A stretch of 64,000 nt of DNA from Deinococcus apachensis DSM 19763 (GTDB lineage: Bacteria > Deinococcota > Deinococci > Deinococcales > Deinococcaceae), in the NCBI RefSeq assembly GCF_000381345.1, contig NZ_KB906398.1, positions 558,001 to 622,000 of the forward strand, read 5' to 3'. Shown here one piece after another: positions 23,769 to 31,490 of the stretch. The translations under genes were made by a program, and so were the position numbers. How positions within the stretch are numbered: position 1 is the stretch's first letter; every line of letters starts with the position of its first letter. The notes beneath the pieces were generated by a model. It did no database searches. It was not told the DNA's origin and saw nothing but the letters and a program-made list of their open reading frames with translations.

Positions 23769-25241
23769 TTAGCGCGCGCCGATGCTCATGCCCGCTGCCT
23801 TCAGTTTCTTCTGCCAGGCCGCGAACTCCGCCTTCTCCATCTCCGGCGTCACGGTGCCCAGCGAGGTGTTCCCGCTGCCCGCCCCGCCGTTCAGCGTGAG
23901 GTTCGGCAGCCACATCGGGTTCGTGCTCGTCTTGCCGTCCGTGCCCACCTTCGTCCAGCCCAGCGCGTTCCCCTCCACCCGATGCTTCCCGAAGGTGGGG
24001 GGCGTCAGGGCGCCCGCCCCGCTGATGTCCCAGACGTACATCCCCACGTTCTGCGCTGGGAGACGGGACCCGTCCGGCAGCCGCCCGCTGCTCACGGCGC
24101 GGTTGCGCAGCAGCTCGTTCCCCACCCCGCCCGCAATGGCGAGGCCGTAGTTCGTCGTCGAGACCACCTGATTGTCGGACGCCCGCGCGTACCCGTTCAA
24201 CGCCGGGTCGGTCACCTTCCCGTCCCCCAGCATGATCCCGCCGCCCGAGTAGGACGTGCTCGCCGGATTGGCGGGGTACGCCCCCTGAATGTAGTTGTCG
24301 TGAATCAGGATGGGCTTCTCGGGTGTCCCGGAGGACACGTACAGGTTGATGTTGTCCTCGACCGCGCTCTTCCCGGGCTCGTTGATGATCTGGTTCCAGG
24401 CGATCTCCGCGTTCTCGATGCGGTTGACGGCGTTGAGCTGGACCGCCTGCATGATGTTCGTCTTGCCGTTGTACCCGCCCTTCCCGTCACTCTGGCGCCC
24501 GTCGATGTTGCGGAAGGTGTTCCGCAGGATGCGGATGCCCTGCTCGCCTGTCCCCTTGAAGGAGCGGACGTAGATGCCGCCGCCCGTGAAGGAGGAGTCT
24601 TCCACCCGCAGGTTCCTGATCTCCTCGCCCACGACGACGCGGGTGGCGCTGCTCCCTGCCAGGTTGGGCGTTAAGGCGTCGCCGCGGACGTTGCGCACGG
24701 TGAGGTCGTACCCGAAGCCGGTGATCAGCCGCCCGCCGCCGCGGATACGGCTGTTCTCGATGACCACGGGCTCGGCGGTCTTGATGGTGATGACGGGCAT
24801 GGTGCCCGTGCTCTCCCAGTTGCCGGAGTAGGTACCGCCCTTCGTGATCGTCAGCGGGCCGTTGTAGGTGATCGGCGCCGGGGTCGGCGCGGGCGCGGGG
24901 GCGGGGGCCGGGACGGGCTCGGGCACGGCGCTCAGCGTGGGGCAGGCGGTCGAGACCTCCACCGTGTCCCCGGGTTTCAGGTCGCGCTCGCCGAACTCAG
25001 CGCTCTCTCCGTTGATGCGCAGGGTCGTCACGGGCGGGACGATGACGTAGCGGCCCGGCGTGGTCATGCTGGGCACCGTGCAGACGATGGTGCTCCCGGT
25101 CAGCGGCAGGCTCACGGTGGGGGCGGTGGGGCCCGTCTGCGAGGTGAGGGTCATGACGCGGGTGGCCGGGCGGGTGGAGGGGTCGGGTTTGTCGCAGGCG
25201 GCGAGGAGCAGCAGGGGGACGGTGAGCAGCAGTTTCTTCAT
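23769..25241 (-). CDS. Right-handed beta-helix lipoprotein
   Basis: The 490-residue protein has a lipobox LLAAC (Cys16) and an SD (GGAGTTCCCG) before the ATG. Residues about 20-100 form a small beta domain, 105-123 a Pro-Ala linker, and 125-460 a parallel beta-helix with repeated turns such as VVIENSRIRGGG, LRVEDSSFTGGGIYV and IRILRNTFRNIDG. This is the fold of pectate lyases and phage tailspikes (PbH1 repeats). It probably binds or cuts a polysaccharide on the cell surface. No pectate-lyase catalytic set was identified. Confidence 0.8.
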   Translation of the reverse strand: MKKLLLTVPLLLLAACDKPDPSTRPATRVMTLTSQTGPTAPTVSLPLTGSTIVCTVPSMTTPGRYVIVPPVTTLRINGESAEFGERDLKPGDTVEVSTACPTLSAVPEPVPAPAPAPAPTPAPITYNGPLTITKGGTYSGNWESTGTMPVITIKTAEPVVIENSRIRGGGRLITGFGYDLTVRNVRGDALTPNLAGSSATRVVVGEEIRNLRVEDSSFTGGGIYVRSFKGTGEQGIRILRNTFRNIDGRQSDGKGGYNGKTNIMQAVQLNAVNRIENAEIAWNQIINEPGKSAVEDNINLYVSSGTPEKPILIHDNYIQGAYPANPASTSYSGGGIMLGDGKVTDPALNGYARASDNQVVSTTNYGLAIAGGVGNELLRNRAVSSGRLPDGSRLPAQNVGMYVWDISGAGALTPPTFGKHRVEGNALGWTKVGTDGKTSTNPMWLPNLTLNGGAGSGNTSLGTVTPEMEKAEFAAWQKKLKAAGMSIGAR

Positions 25242-25470
25242 CGGGAACTCCGGGGCAAGCGAAAGCCCCCACCGGGAAGGGTGGAGGCGGGTCGATCTCA
25301 GCACGAATCGGCGAGGGGCGGTTCAGTTCAGTAGTTGGCTAGCGGTGTCGCGTACACGATTGGAGAGATGACATCTCGGACAAGACGCATCCTGACCACA
25401 AATTTGATTTTTGCAGCGTTGTCATACTCTATTTTCAATAACCGAGAAGAATGTGCTATAGGAGGTAGTT

Positions 25471-25974
25471 ATGGCAGATTGGAAGGCTGTTGAGGAACGT
25501 GGATATCAAGCACACGATGAAGATTCAAAAATAAATGCCCTTCAAGGTTTTCTCGAAAATCAACCACCAGAGAGCATCTATTTTGCGGTAGCCGTGATAG
25601 GAGATGTCTCCGAAACATGGATCGTAAGAGCGGAAGCCTGTCGATTCATTCGGGATGTAGAATTTTCCGATTGGGAACAGACTCGCCTCTGCGAAGTCGT
25701 GACAGCTATTCTTGTCGACCCGAATGAGGACTTTACCCTCCAGCAGTGGGCGGCATTTCTCGTTAACAAGTGCTTGAGTAGCGAGAAGCTGGTTGACGTT
25801 GCCATCAGGTATCTCTCAAAATCGGGGAATCGGGAGGAGGTTACGTGGAACATTATCGAATCACTTGATGAGGCCGATACGATAAGCGATTCATTACGGT
25901 CAAAGTTAGAAAACGCATTTCTACTTCAGACAGATGAGCGTATTAAAGCGGGCCTGCGAAAGGTTCTTGGCTGA
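25471..25974 (+). CDS. AT-rich soluble helical protein (HEAT-like)
   Basis: The 167-residue protein is all-helical and acidic, with pairs of amphipathic helices (WIVRAEACRFIRDVEF, TLQQWAAFLVNKCLSS) that resemble HEAT repeats. AGGAGGTAGTT precedes the ATG. The gene and its upstream region are visibly AT-rich, unlike its neighbours, which points to recent transfer. Small HEAT-like proteins of this size are common as immunity proteins or orphan members of toxin systems, but no toxin is adjacent. Function unknown. Confidence 0.65.
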   Translation: MADWKAVEERGYQAHDEDSKINALQGFLENQPPESIYFAVAVIGDVSETWIVRAEACRFIRDVEFSDWEQTRLCEVVTAILVDPNEDFTLQQWAAFLVNKCLSSEKLVDVAIRYLSKSGNREEVTWNIIESLDEADTISDSLRSKLENAFLLQTDERIKAGLRKVLG

Positions 25975-26037
25975 TCGCTAGGAACCACGTGTACTACCCA
26001 ACAATCAACACTCACGACTATCCGGTACTTTGTGGGG

Positions 26038-26397
26038 TCAGTCGGTTTTCAAAGTGTCGCTCGTGCCGTTCGCCCGCACGAAGTCCGCCTCGGCGGCCAG
26101 GACACCCCGGGCGGGTAGTCCGTAAGCCTTTCCGGCAGGGACGAGGCCCACGGCGCACTCCAGGTGCGCGTCCACCGCCCGGCACGCCGGATCGTTCACG
26201 GCGAGCTTCAGGCCGTACAGGCGCAGGGTCACGGTGGCATCCGCCGTCCCGGCCCGCACGATCTGGTGGTCGCCCTCGGCGGTCAGGGTGAGGGTCGCCC
26301 CGGCCTTGTTCGGCGAGGGGGTGAGGGTGGGCAGCGTGCCCAGGGCCGGGGTGCAGGCGGTCAGAACGAGGGTGCAGGCGAGGAGCAGACGCTTCAT
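26038..26397 (-). CDS. Small lipoprotein
   Basis: A 119-residue protein with a lipobox (LVLTAC, Cys15). The rest is beta-rich with two Cys (DPACRA and LECAVG) that may pair. Its start overlaps the stop of the upstream 111-residue gene by four bases (ATGA), so it belongs to the prophage lysis-side operon. Outer lipoproteins here can act as spanins or superinfection factors, but there is no direct evidence. Confidence 0.6.
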   Translation of the reverse strand: MKRLLLACTLVLTACTPALGTLPTLTPSPNKAGATLTLTAEGDHQIVRAGTADATVTLRLYGLKLAVNDPACRAVDAHLECAVGLVPAGKAYGLPARGVLAAEADFVRANGTSDTLKTD

Positions 26398-26729
26398 TGC
26401 AGGCCTCCGGTGGGCAGGGTCGAGTCGTTCGTGACCGGCGCGTGGACGGTCTGGTTGACGAGGTCACCGGTCTGGCTCCACGCCCAGTCCAGTGCCTTCG
26501 CGGCCTGAGCGCGCACGAAGTCGTCGTCAAGGGTGGTGAGGTTCAGGCCGGGCACGCCCGCCGTCGCCGCCGCGTAACTGCTGACGATGTAGTCCAGTGC
26601 GAGGGTGCGCTTGTCCGCGAACATCTTGTCGCCGTGCTGCGCTTTCCACTCCAGCGCGCGGCGCTCGATCTCCGGGACGGCCTTAAGGGCGAGGAGCTTG
26701 AACTCAACTTCGATGCGGTGCAGGTCCAT
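26394..26729 (-). CDS. Phage protein, weakly like the cytoplasmic part of LLH-type holins
   Basis: The 111-residue protein is helical. The pattern HGDKMFADKRTLALDYIVSSY followed by a NLTTLDDDFVRAQAAKALDW helix resembles the soluble half of LLH-family holins, yet there is no membrane segment. It lies between endolysin/holin genes and the small lipoprotein and shares the operon. The assignment is weak. Confidence 0.5.
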   Translation of the reverse strand: MDLHRIEVEFKLLALKAVPEIERRALEWKAQHGDKMFADKRTLALDYIVSSYAAATAGVPGLNLTTLDDDFVRAQAAKALDWAWSQTGDLVNQTVHAPVTNDSTLPTGGLQ

Positions 26730-26803
26730 AAGGGCTCCTGAAAGGGCGCGACCCCCACCGCGAGGCAGGGGCCGGAAGAGGGCGGGGCTTTGAGGCGGCG
26801 GGC

Positions 26804-27127
26804 CTATTTGGACGGGGGAAGGTCAGGGAGGGGCATCGTGGGCGGCGTGGTGGGCTCGACCGGGACCGGTGCCACCCCGTTCTTTGCGTTCTCGCGGTCG
26901 GCGAGGATGCCGCGCGTGGTGTGGACGCCCAGCAGGGCGACCGAGGCCGTGAGGAGCGCCTCGGTCATGAGCGGCATGGGCTTCCCGGTATGGAAGCTGG
27001 CGATGTAGGCGTACACGACCGCCCCGAACCCAAGCGTGCCGCACAGCAGGGTGTACAACCCGCCGCTCGTGCCGGGCACGATCACCCGCCGCAGCCGGGC
27101 GCCGGGGGACTCAGCCCGTCGTGACAT
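26804..27127 (-). CDS. Putative holin
   Basis: A 107-residue protein with two membrane segments (about 20-43 and 52-72) and a Pro-rich soluble tail. It starts 17 bases inside the 3' end of the endolysin gene, the usual place for a holin. It would make the membrane lesion that frees the endolysin. No family is named with certainty. Confidence 0.62.
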   Translation of the reverse strand: MSRRAESPGARLRRVIVPGTSGGLYTLLCGTLGFGAVVYAYIASFHTGKPMPLMTEALLTASVALLGVHTTRGILADRENAKNGVAPVPVEPTTPPTMPLPDLPPSK

Positions 27128-27962
27128 ACAGCTTCTCCCCCACCTGGCTGCGCTTGACGATGGGGTGCGTCCCGCTCGCCGTGGTGACGGTGCCTTCCAG
27201 CAACAGGGCCTCGAACGGCAAGGCCTCGACGCCGTTGATAAACAGGCGCTGCACGGCGACGGGCGGGTGGACGATCTGCTCCTGGGCGGCGAGCGCCGCC
27301 GCCTGCTCGCGCAGGGCCCCGATCACCCGCCGGTAGCGGTCGAGGCGGTCCGGGAGCCCGTTCTCGCCCCCGTTGATCGCCAGCGTCACGGTCTCCATGT
27401 CGCCCGCGTCCGCCATCTGGTTCAGGCTGCGGGGATCGCCGGGCAGCCGCTTATTGTCCCAGAACGCCCCCGCGATGCCCGCCGCCACGTCCAGGCGCAG
27501 GGCGAGATCCGGGTTGCGCTCCAGGTCCAGGTTCAGCCGTTGCCCGTAGGCCCGGTAGGCGTCGCGGCCCGTGAGCTGGATCAGCCCGCGCCCGCGGTAC
27601 CGCCAGCCGTCCCCGCTGCTCTCCGGGCCGTTCCCCATCCGCGCCGCGTAGCAGTTATTGGCGATGGCCTGCGGCCCGGCGGCAGCGAGGCGCAGGGCGA
27701 GGGCATTGGGCACCCCCGGGCGGCTTGCGTAACGGTTCGGCCACACCTCGGCCAAGCGCTGAGCGGAGTAGCCCAGCCGCTCGGACTGGCACACGAAGTT
27801 CGACTCGTGCGCCAGGGTTGCCAGAAACATCCCCAGGCGCTCGGGGGTCTGGTCGATCTCGTACCGCTGGAGGACCGGGCGCAGGGCGGCCACCACCGCG
27901 TCCGGGTCGGGATGGCCTGGGGCCACGGCGCGAATGTGGTCGCTGTTGAGGATGAGGTTCAC
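27111..27962 (-). CDS. Endolysin, glycoside hydrolase family 19
   Basis: The 283-residue protein has a GH19 chitinase-like domain (about 25-200), used by many phages to cut peptidoglycan glycan strands. The catalytic Glu is expected in AHESNF (Glu53), and the block GDGWRYRGRGLIQLTGRDAYRAYG is the hallmark. The C-terminal 60 residues (FINGVEALPFEALLLEGTV, then IVKRSQVGEKLYVTTG) form a small separate domain, perhaps for cell-wall binding. It has no signal peptide, so it depends on a holin. Confidence 0.9.
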   Translation of the reverse strand: MNLILNSDHIRAVAPGHPDPDAVVAALRPVLQRYEIDQTPERLGMFLATLAHESNFVCQSERLGYSAQRLAEVWPNRYASRPGVPNALALRLAAAGPQAIANNCYAARMGNGPESSGDGWRYRGRGLIQLTGRDAYRAYGQRLNLDLERNPDLALRLDVAAGIAGAFWDNKRLPGDPRSLNQMADAGDMETVTLAINGGENGLPDRLDRYRRVIGALREQAAALAAQEQIVHPPVAVQRLFINGVEALPFEALLLEGTVTTASGTHPIVKRSQVGEKLYVTTG

Positions 27963-28420
27963 GGGCAGCCTCCAGGGGTGTTCATGCCACCCGACTCGTA
28001 CACGCTCAGGCGCCCGGTCAACTCCATGATCCGCTGGGCCTGAATCTCGTTCTCGTCGTTCAGCTCGGTGTTCTTTGACCGCAAGGCCTGGTTCTCGGTG
28101 GTGAGGCGGGTGACCTCCAGCTTGAGGTGCGATTCGCTCGCCTCCAGCACCTGCACCTTCCCCGTGAGCACCGCGAGTTCAATCCCCTGGGCGTGGAGTT
28201 TCTCGTTGGTGACCTTCAGCTCGGCCTTCGTCTCGCGCAGCTCCTCGCGCAGTTCTTTCAGGATGCTGGTCTGCGTTTCCTGATCGAGCTTGGCGCGGTT
28301 GAAGTCGCTGGTGTAACGCGCCTCGTCCCGCTTGTACTTGCTGGCGATCCAGTTGGTGAAGGCCCCCAGCGTGCCGCCGGACAGCAGCAGCCCGGCCCAG
28401 GTCAGCACTTCGGGGGGCAT
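27959..28420 (-). CDS. Membrane-anchored coiled-coil phage protein
   Basis: The 153-residue protein has one N-terminal membrane segment (about 5-27) followed by a long coiled coil (about 35-140, e.g. LKELREELRETKAELKVTNEKL). GGAGGCACCG precedes the ATG. Topology and position next to the endolysin fit an i-spanin or a phage structural anchor. It overlaps the endolysin start by four bases. Confidence 0.68.
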   Translation of the reverse strand: MPPEVLTWAGLLLSGGTLGAFTNWIASKYKRDEARYTSDFNRAKLDQETQTSILKELREELRETKAELKVTNEKLHAQGIELAVLTGKVQVLEASESHLKLEVTRLTTENQALRSKNTELNDENEIQAQRIMELTGRLSVYESGGMNTPGGCP

Positions 28421-28824
28421 CGGTGCCTCCTTAACCGGAGTCCCCCGCTGCGGATGTAGGCGGTGAAAGCGAGCCAGGCGAAGAAGACGAACAGGGGGAG
28501 GCTCGCGCTGAGTCCGACGCTCATGAGGGAGGCGGCAGCCAGCAGGAAGTGGAAGAGGAACACGCCCATCAGGCCGTGCAGGGCGATCCGGTGCGCGATG
28601 CCGAGCAGAACGGCGAGGGCGCATAAGGTCGTGAGGAGCCCGAGGGAGTGCGCGTTCGGCCACCACGTTTTGAGGACGGTGTAACTCTTGCTGAGGTCGT
28701 ACACCTCGGGGTACAGGAGGAAGCTCAGACCGACGATCAGGGCGCCGAACGCCGCGACGAGGGCGAACGATTGCCAGGGGGTCTGCTGGAAGGCTTCACG
28801 GTGTGTGTGCAGGGATGCGCGCAA
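28402..28824 (-). CDS. Phage membrane protein with four segments (TTG start)
   Basis: Starting at TTG 28824, preceded by GGGAG and GGAG motifs, the protein has 140 residues (MRASLHTHREAF...). Four hydrophobic segments are seen at about 20-40, 57-76, 81-104 and 108-126. The frame is open upstream but those residues read through a terminator hairpin. It may be a holin partner; the lysis cassette would then have two membrane proteins. Confidence 0.58.
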   Translation of the reverse strand: MRASLHTHREAFQQTPWQSFALVAAFGALIVGLSFLLYPEVYDLSKSYTVLKTWWPNAHSLGLLTTLCALAVLLGIAHRIALHGLMGVFLFHFLLAAASLMSVGLSASLPLFVFFAWLAFTAYIRSGGLRLRRHRCPPKC

Positions 28825-28847
28825 AGGGGCTCCGTTCTCCCGGCATG

Positions 28848-28881
28848 AAAAACCCGCCCAGGGCCGGGAGGCTGGGCGGGT
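28848..28881 (-). terminator. Rho-independent terminator upstream of the lysis genes
   Basis: On the minus strand ACCCGCCCAG pairs with CTGGGCGGGT over ten bases, then TTTTT follows. It would stop transcription that arrives from the acyltransferase side, so the lysis genes need their own start or antitermination. Confidence 0.75.
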
Positions 28882-29097
28882 GAGGTGTGCTAGGTTTTGT
28901 GGCCTGTGGCGAAGTGGCGGAAACAACCGTTTGCCTTCAGGGGGTTCGGGCCTCGGCGGGTGAATCGCGGATTGCTCGCAAATGAACGACATGGCGCTGG
29001 GCGCTCGGTTCTCCATCCCTAACTCCCGGCATGCGATGTCCCTGCTGCCGCAAGCGTGTTGGGCAAAAAGTCCCGCGAATGGTCAACGGCAAGTAAG

Positions 29098-29145
29098 GCA
29101 GACACCAGCAGGGGCGGCTCTGACGCCGCCCCTGCTGGTGTCTGC
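29098..29145. repeat. Perfect inverted repeat, 21-base arms
   Basis: The arms are 29098-29118 (GCAGACACCAGC ... GGC) and 29125-29145, separated by six bases. No T-run follows on either strand, so it is not a plain terminator. Confidence 0.85.
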
Positions 29146-29266
29146 TGGAGTGTTGATCCTGAGCTCGCTCAAATGAGACCACCCAAACGGCTGAGGTGTC
29201 ATCGATGAGCGCTGGAGCAAGCATGGCTCGAATTCCTGAATATGGCGTCAGGGCACAGGGAAGTAT

Positions 29267-29290
29267 AGAAAACGCACCCTGTAGGTGCGT
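29267..29290 (-). terminator. Terminator of the acyltransferase gene
   Basis: On the minus strand AACGCACC and GGTGCGTT form an eight-base stem with a five-base loop, followed by TTTTC-type residues. It lies 26 bases after the acyltransferase stop. Confidence 0.7.
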
Positions 29291-29315
29291 TACGGTACTG
29301 GAGGAGTATCTGTAA

Positions 29316-30488
29316 TCAGTCAGTGGCTATTGTATCTGTACGCTTGAAGCGCAAGGCTCCTATACCGCGACCAATCTCGATAGAAGGTTGTTCCACGAGG
29401 CGGTAGAAGATAGTTGCAACAAGAAAGCTCATAGGAATGGCAGTCAGAACAATGACAGGAAGAGGCACTTTACCAATTGCAATGTGAACAAGGCACAAAA
29501 TAACAATAAAGTGGGTTAGATATAGACTGTAGCTGATACGTCCGAGATACTGCATAATAGAATTATTCAACAAGCGAGCAGAATAGGGCGAGAACGCGGC
29601 GATTGCTATTAGAATTACTGCGCCAGGAAGTATGCCATAATCCTGAATCAGAAATTTATCATCAGTGATGAGGCGTGTAACCTTGCTTCCATAGATGTAA
29701 AACATCAGTCCGACGGCCAGCAGAGTCAACTGAACTCGTAGAGATATGGTTTGAAATCTTAGAGTAAGAGTTGAGCGGTGCTTAGCAAGTAGCGCTCCCA
29801 CCGCAAATATTAGCAAATAATGCAACGTGAGACTTAGACTGCCTAGTCCCGATGAGACGACAGGCAGGGTGAAAGATGAAATCGCTCCAACAATGCTTAG
29901 AGCGCCATATCCTAGTAGATTCTTATACCATGCGAATCTCCTAACAGTTAGGAATACCAATGGGAACACAATCGAAATACGCATCTCGTGTACTAAGGAC
30001 CAGATGGGTCCGTTGTATTGGTTTGTGTCGAATTGCCCCAACAGAAGCACATGATTCAATATAGACAGCCACGAGATAGGATTTGACCACGAGTTGTTAA
30101 ACCACTGTCCCATTCCATCTAATGAACCGTTGGATAGAAGGGCATTGAGCATAACCGCTAGGCCTATTGATACAATATATGGGATATAAAGACGTATAAT
30201 TCTTTTGCCAATGTATCCAAAAAACGTTAGGTTTTGTCGCTCCAACATGAGATAGAGCACAAAACCACTAAGAACAAAGAAGATCAAAACAGCCTGATGA
30301 CCACCCCACAAAAGGTACAGGGGGGTGAGAGAGAGTTTGTCCAATAGGAGTGCTACCTGTTGGTAGGCTGGAAGTGTGGCAGAGCCCACTGTATCTCGAA
30401 CATGACTTAACAACACCAAGACAGCAGCGATACCCCGGGTGGCATCAAGCTGCGAAATACGCTGTGAGGCGTTCATACCTCCTAACAT
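29316..30488 (-). CDS. Acyltransferase-3 membrane O-acyltransferase (prophage moron)
   Basis: A 390-residue protein with about ten membrane segments and the family N-terminus (LDATRGIAAVLVLLSHVRD, with the catalytic His at about residue 29), IFFVLSGFVLYLML near 70-83, and RISYSLYLTHF near the C-terminus. It acylates sugars in exported polysaccharides; phage versions change the surface and block superinfection. The gene is clearly AT-rich and has its own terminator, so it is an independent moron. An internal ATG at 30476 lies too close to its Shine-Dalgarno, so 30488 is preferred. Confidence 0.87.
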   Translation of the reverse strand: MLGGMNASQRISQLDATRGIAAVLVLLSHVRDTVGSATLPAYQQVALLLDKLSLTPLYLLWGGHQAVLIFFVLSGFVLYLMLERQNLTFFGYIGKRIIRLYIPYIVSIGLAVMLNALLSNGSLDGMGQWFNNSWSNPISWLSILNHVLLLGQFDTNQYNGPIWSLVHEMRISIVFPLVFLTVRRFAWYKNLLGYGALSIVGAISSFTLPVVSSGLGSLSLTLHYLLIFAVGALLAKHRSTLTLRFQTISLRVQLTLLAVGLMFYIYGSKVTRLITDDKFLIQDYGILPGAVILIAIAAFSPYSARLLNNSIMQYLGRISYSLYLTHFIVILCLVHIAIGKVPLPVIVLTAIPMSFLVATIFYRLVEQPSIEIGRGIGALRFKRTDTIATD

Positions 30489-30659
30489 ATCGCCAGCCTT
30501 TAGTCCTGGCTAAGAATTTTCACACAAACAGAATTGTGCTGCGAGGCCTGACGGAAGGGGACGTGTCGGGCTGTTCGGCATCCATCCTCGTCGGGAGGGG
30601 GCGATCACATGGTCATTCCAACAATCATCCACCTCCTCCTTGATGGTGCGTGGGTCAGG

Positions 30660-31487
30660 TCAGAAGCGCCCGTTGTTGGCCGCCCAGTCCTGCTGGACCA
30701 CCGTGAGGGGGTTGCGGTTGCTGACGGCCAGGTTCTCCACCAGCGCCCGGTAGAAGCGGGACTTGGCCTGCCCGAAGGTCGTGCTGGTGACCCCCAGGGT
30801 GAAGGGCTGGCCCGTCCCCGCAGGCAGGCCCGTCATCCCCGCAGTGACCGTGCTCCCCGCCGCCGCGCCGTTGACATACCCGGTCACGGTGGCGTTCCCG
30901 CTGCTATACACCACGGACACGCCTATCTGAACAAGCTGGCCGTCCGTGACAGCGCTGCTCCCGATGTTCATGGTGTACTTCACGCCGTTCTGATCCCAGA
31001 ACGACACCGCGCCCCGCGCCCCACCGCTGCTCCGCAGATACAGCACGAGTTGGTTCCCCGCGTTCACGTTGTTGGCATTCACGCTCTGCCCCAGGACCCC
31101 CTGGTAATCATCCGAGGCGGGGTTGGTCAGGCGCACCCGCAGCCACGCCAGCGCCAGGAAGGATTGGGCGACCGGCAGGACGGACGGGTGGCTGATGTAG
31201 CTCTTGCCGTTGAAGTTGCTGGCCGCGCCCTCATCCGGCAGCAGGAAGCCCTTCCCGTCATACGTGACCGGCCACGCGGGGTCGATCACGACAGACGAAT
31301 TCACGCCACCACGGGCGAGGTCGACCAGCGTGGCGCCGTTCGCGGGGTTTCCCCCCGCCCAGGTCGCGGGGTTGGCGTAGTCCTGAAGGAGCAGGGTGCC
31401 CGTGGTCGCCAGCGTGTCCTTTTCCAACTTGGGGAGGAGGGGGTCGGTGAAGGTGACGCCAGTGAGCTTCTGAACGATTCCGGGCAT
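30660..31487 (-). CDS. Tail-tip protein with concanavalin/LamG-like domain
   Basis: The 275-residue protein has an N-terminal part (1-60) and a jelly-roll-like beta domain (about 85-260) with the LamG pattern (FLALAWLRVRL, LVLYLRSSGG, FTLGVTSTTFGQAKSRFYRALVENLAV). These domains bind sugars. It is the last tail gene before the moron and begins three bases after the SGNH protein, so it is probably part of the receptor-binding device. Confidence 0.65.
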   Translation of the reverse strand: MPGIVQKLTGVTFTDPLLPKLEKDTLATTGTLLLQDYANPATWAGGNPANGATLVDLARGGVNSSVVIDPAWPVTYDGKGFLLPDEGAASNFNGKSYISHPSVLPVAQSFLALAWLRVRLTNPASDDYQGVLGQSVNANNVNAGNQLVLYLRSSGGARGAVSFWDQNGVKYTMNIGSSAVTDGQLVQIGVSVVYSSGNATVTGYVNGAAAGSTVTAGMTGLPAGTGQPFTLGVTSTTFGQAKSRFYRALVENLAVSNRNPLTVVQQDWAANNGRF

Positions 31488-31490
31488 GCT

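Larger units (their letters stand above)
28825..29315. other. Non-coding gap with hairpins
   Basis: No convincing gene lies here. The gap holds a terminator at 28848-28881, a 21-base-pair hairpin at 29098-29145 and a second terminator at 29267-29290. A tRNA-like stretch around 28908-28965 is too short to be functional. Confidence 0.6.

Noticed and set aside
28908..28965. tRNA-like stretch with GAAGTGGCGGAA and GGTTCGGGCC
   Set aside because: It recalls the D-arm and T-arm of a class II tRNA but is only about 58 bases long, has no acceptor pairing and no anticodon arm. At most an eroded remnant.
28937..29224. Minus-strand frame of 95 codons in the non-coding gap
   Set aside because: It translates both arms of the 21-base hairpin and has atypical composition; no start signal.
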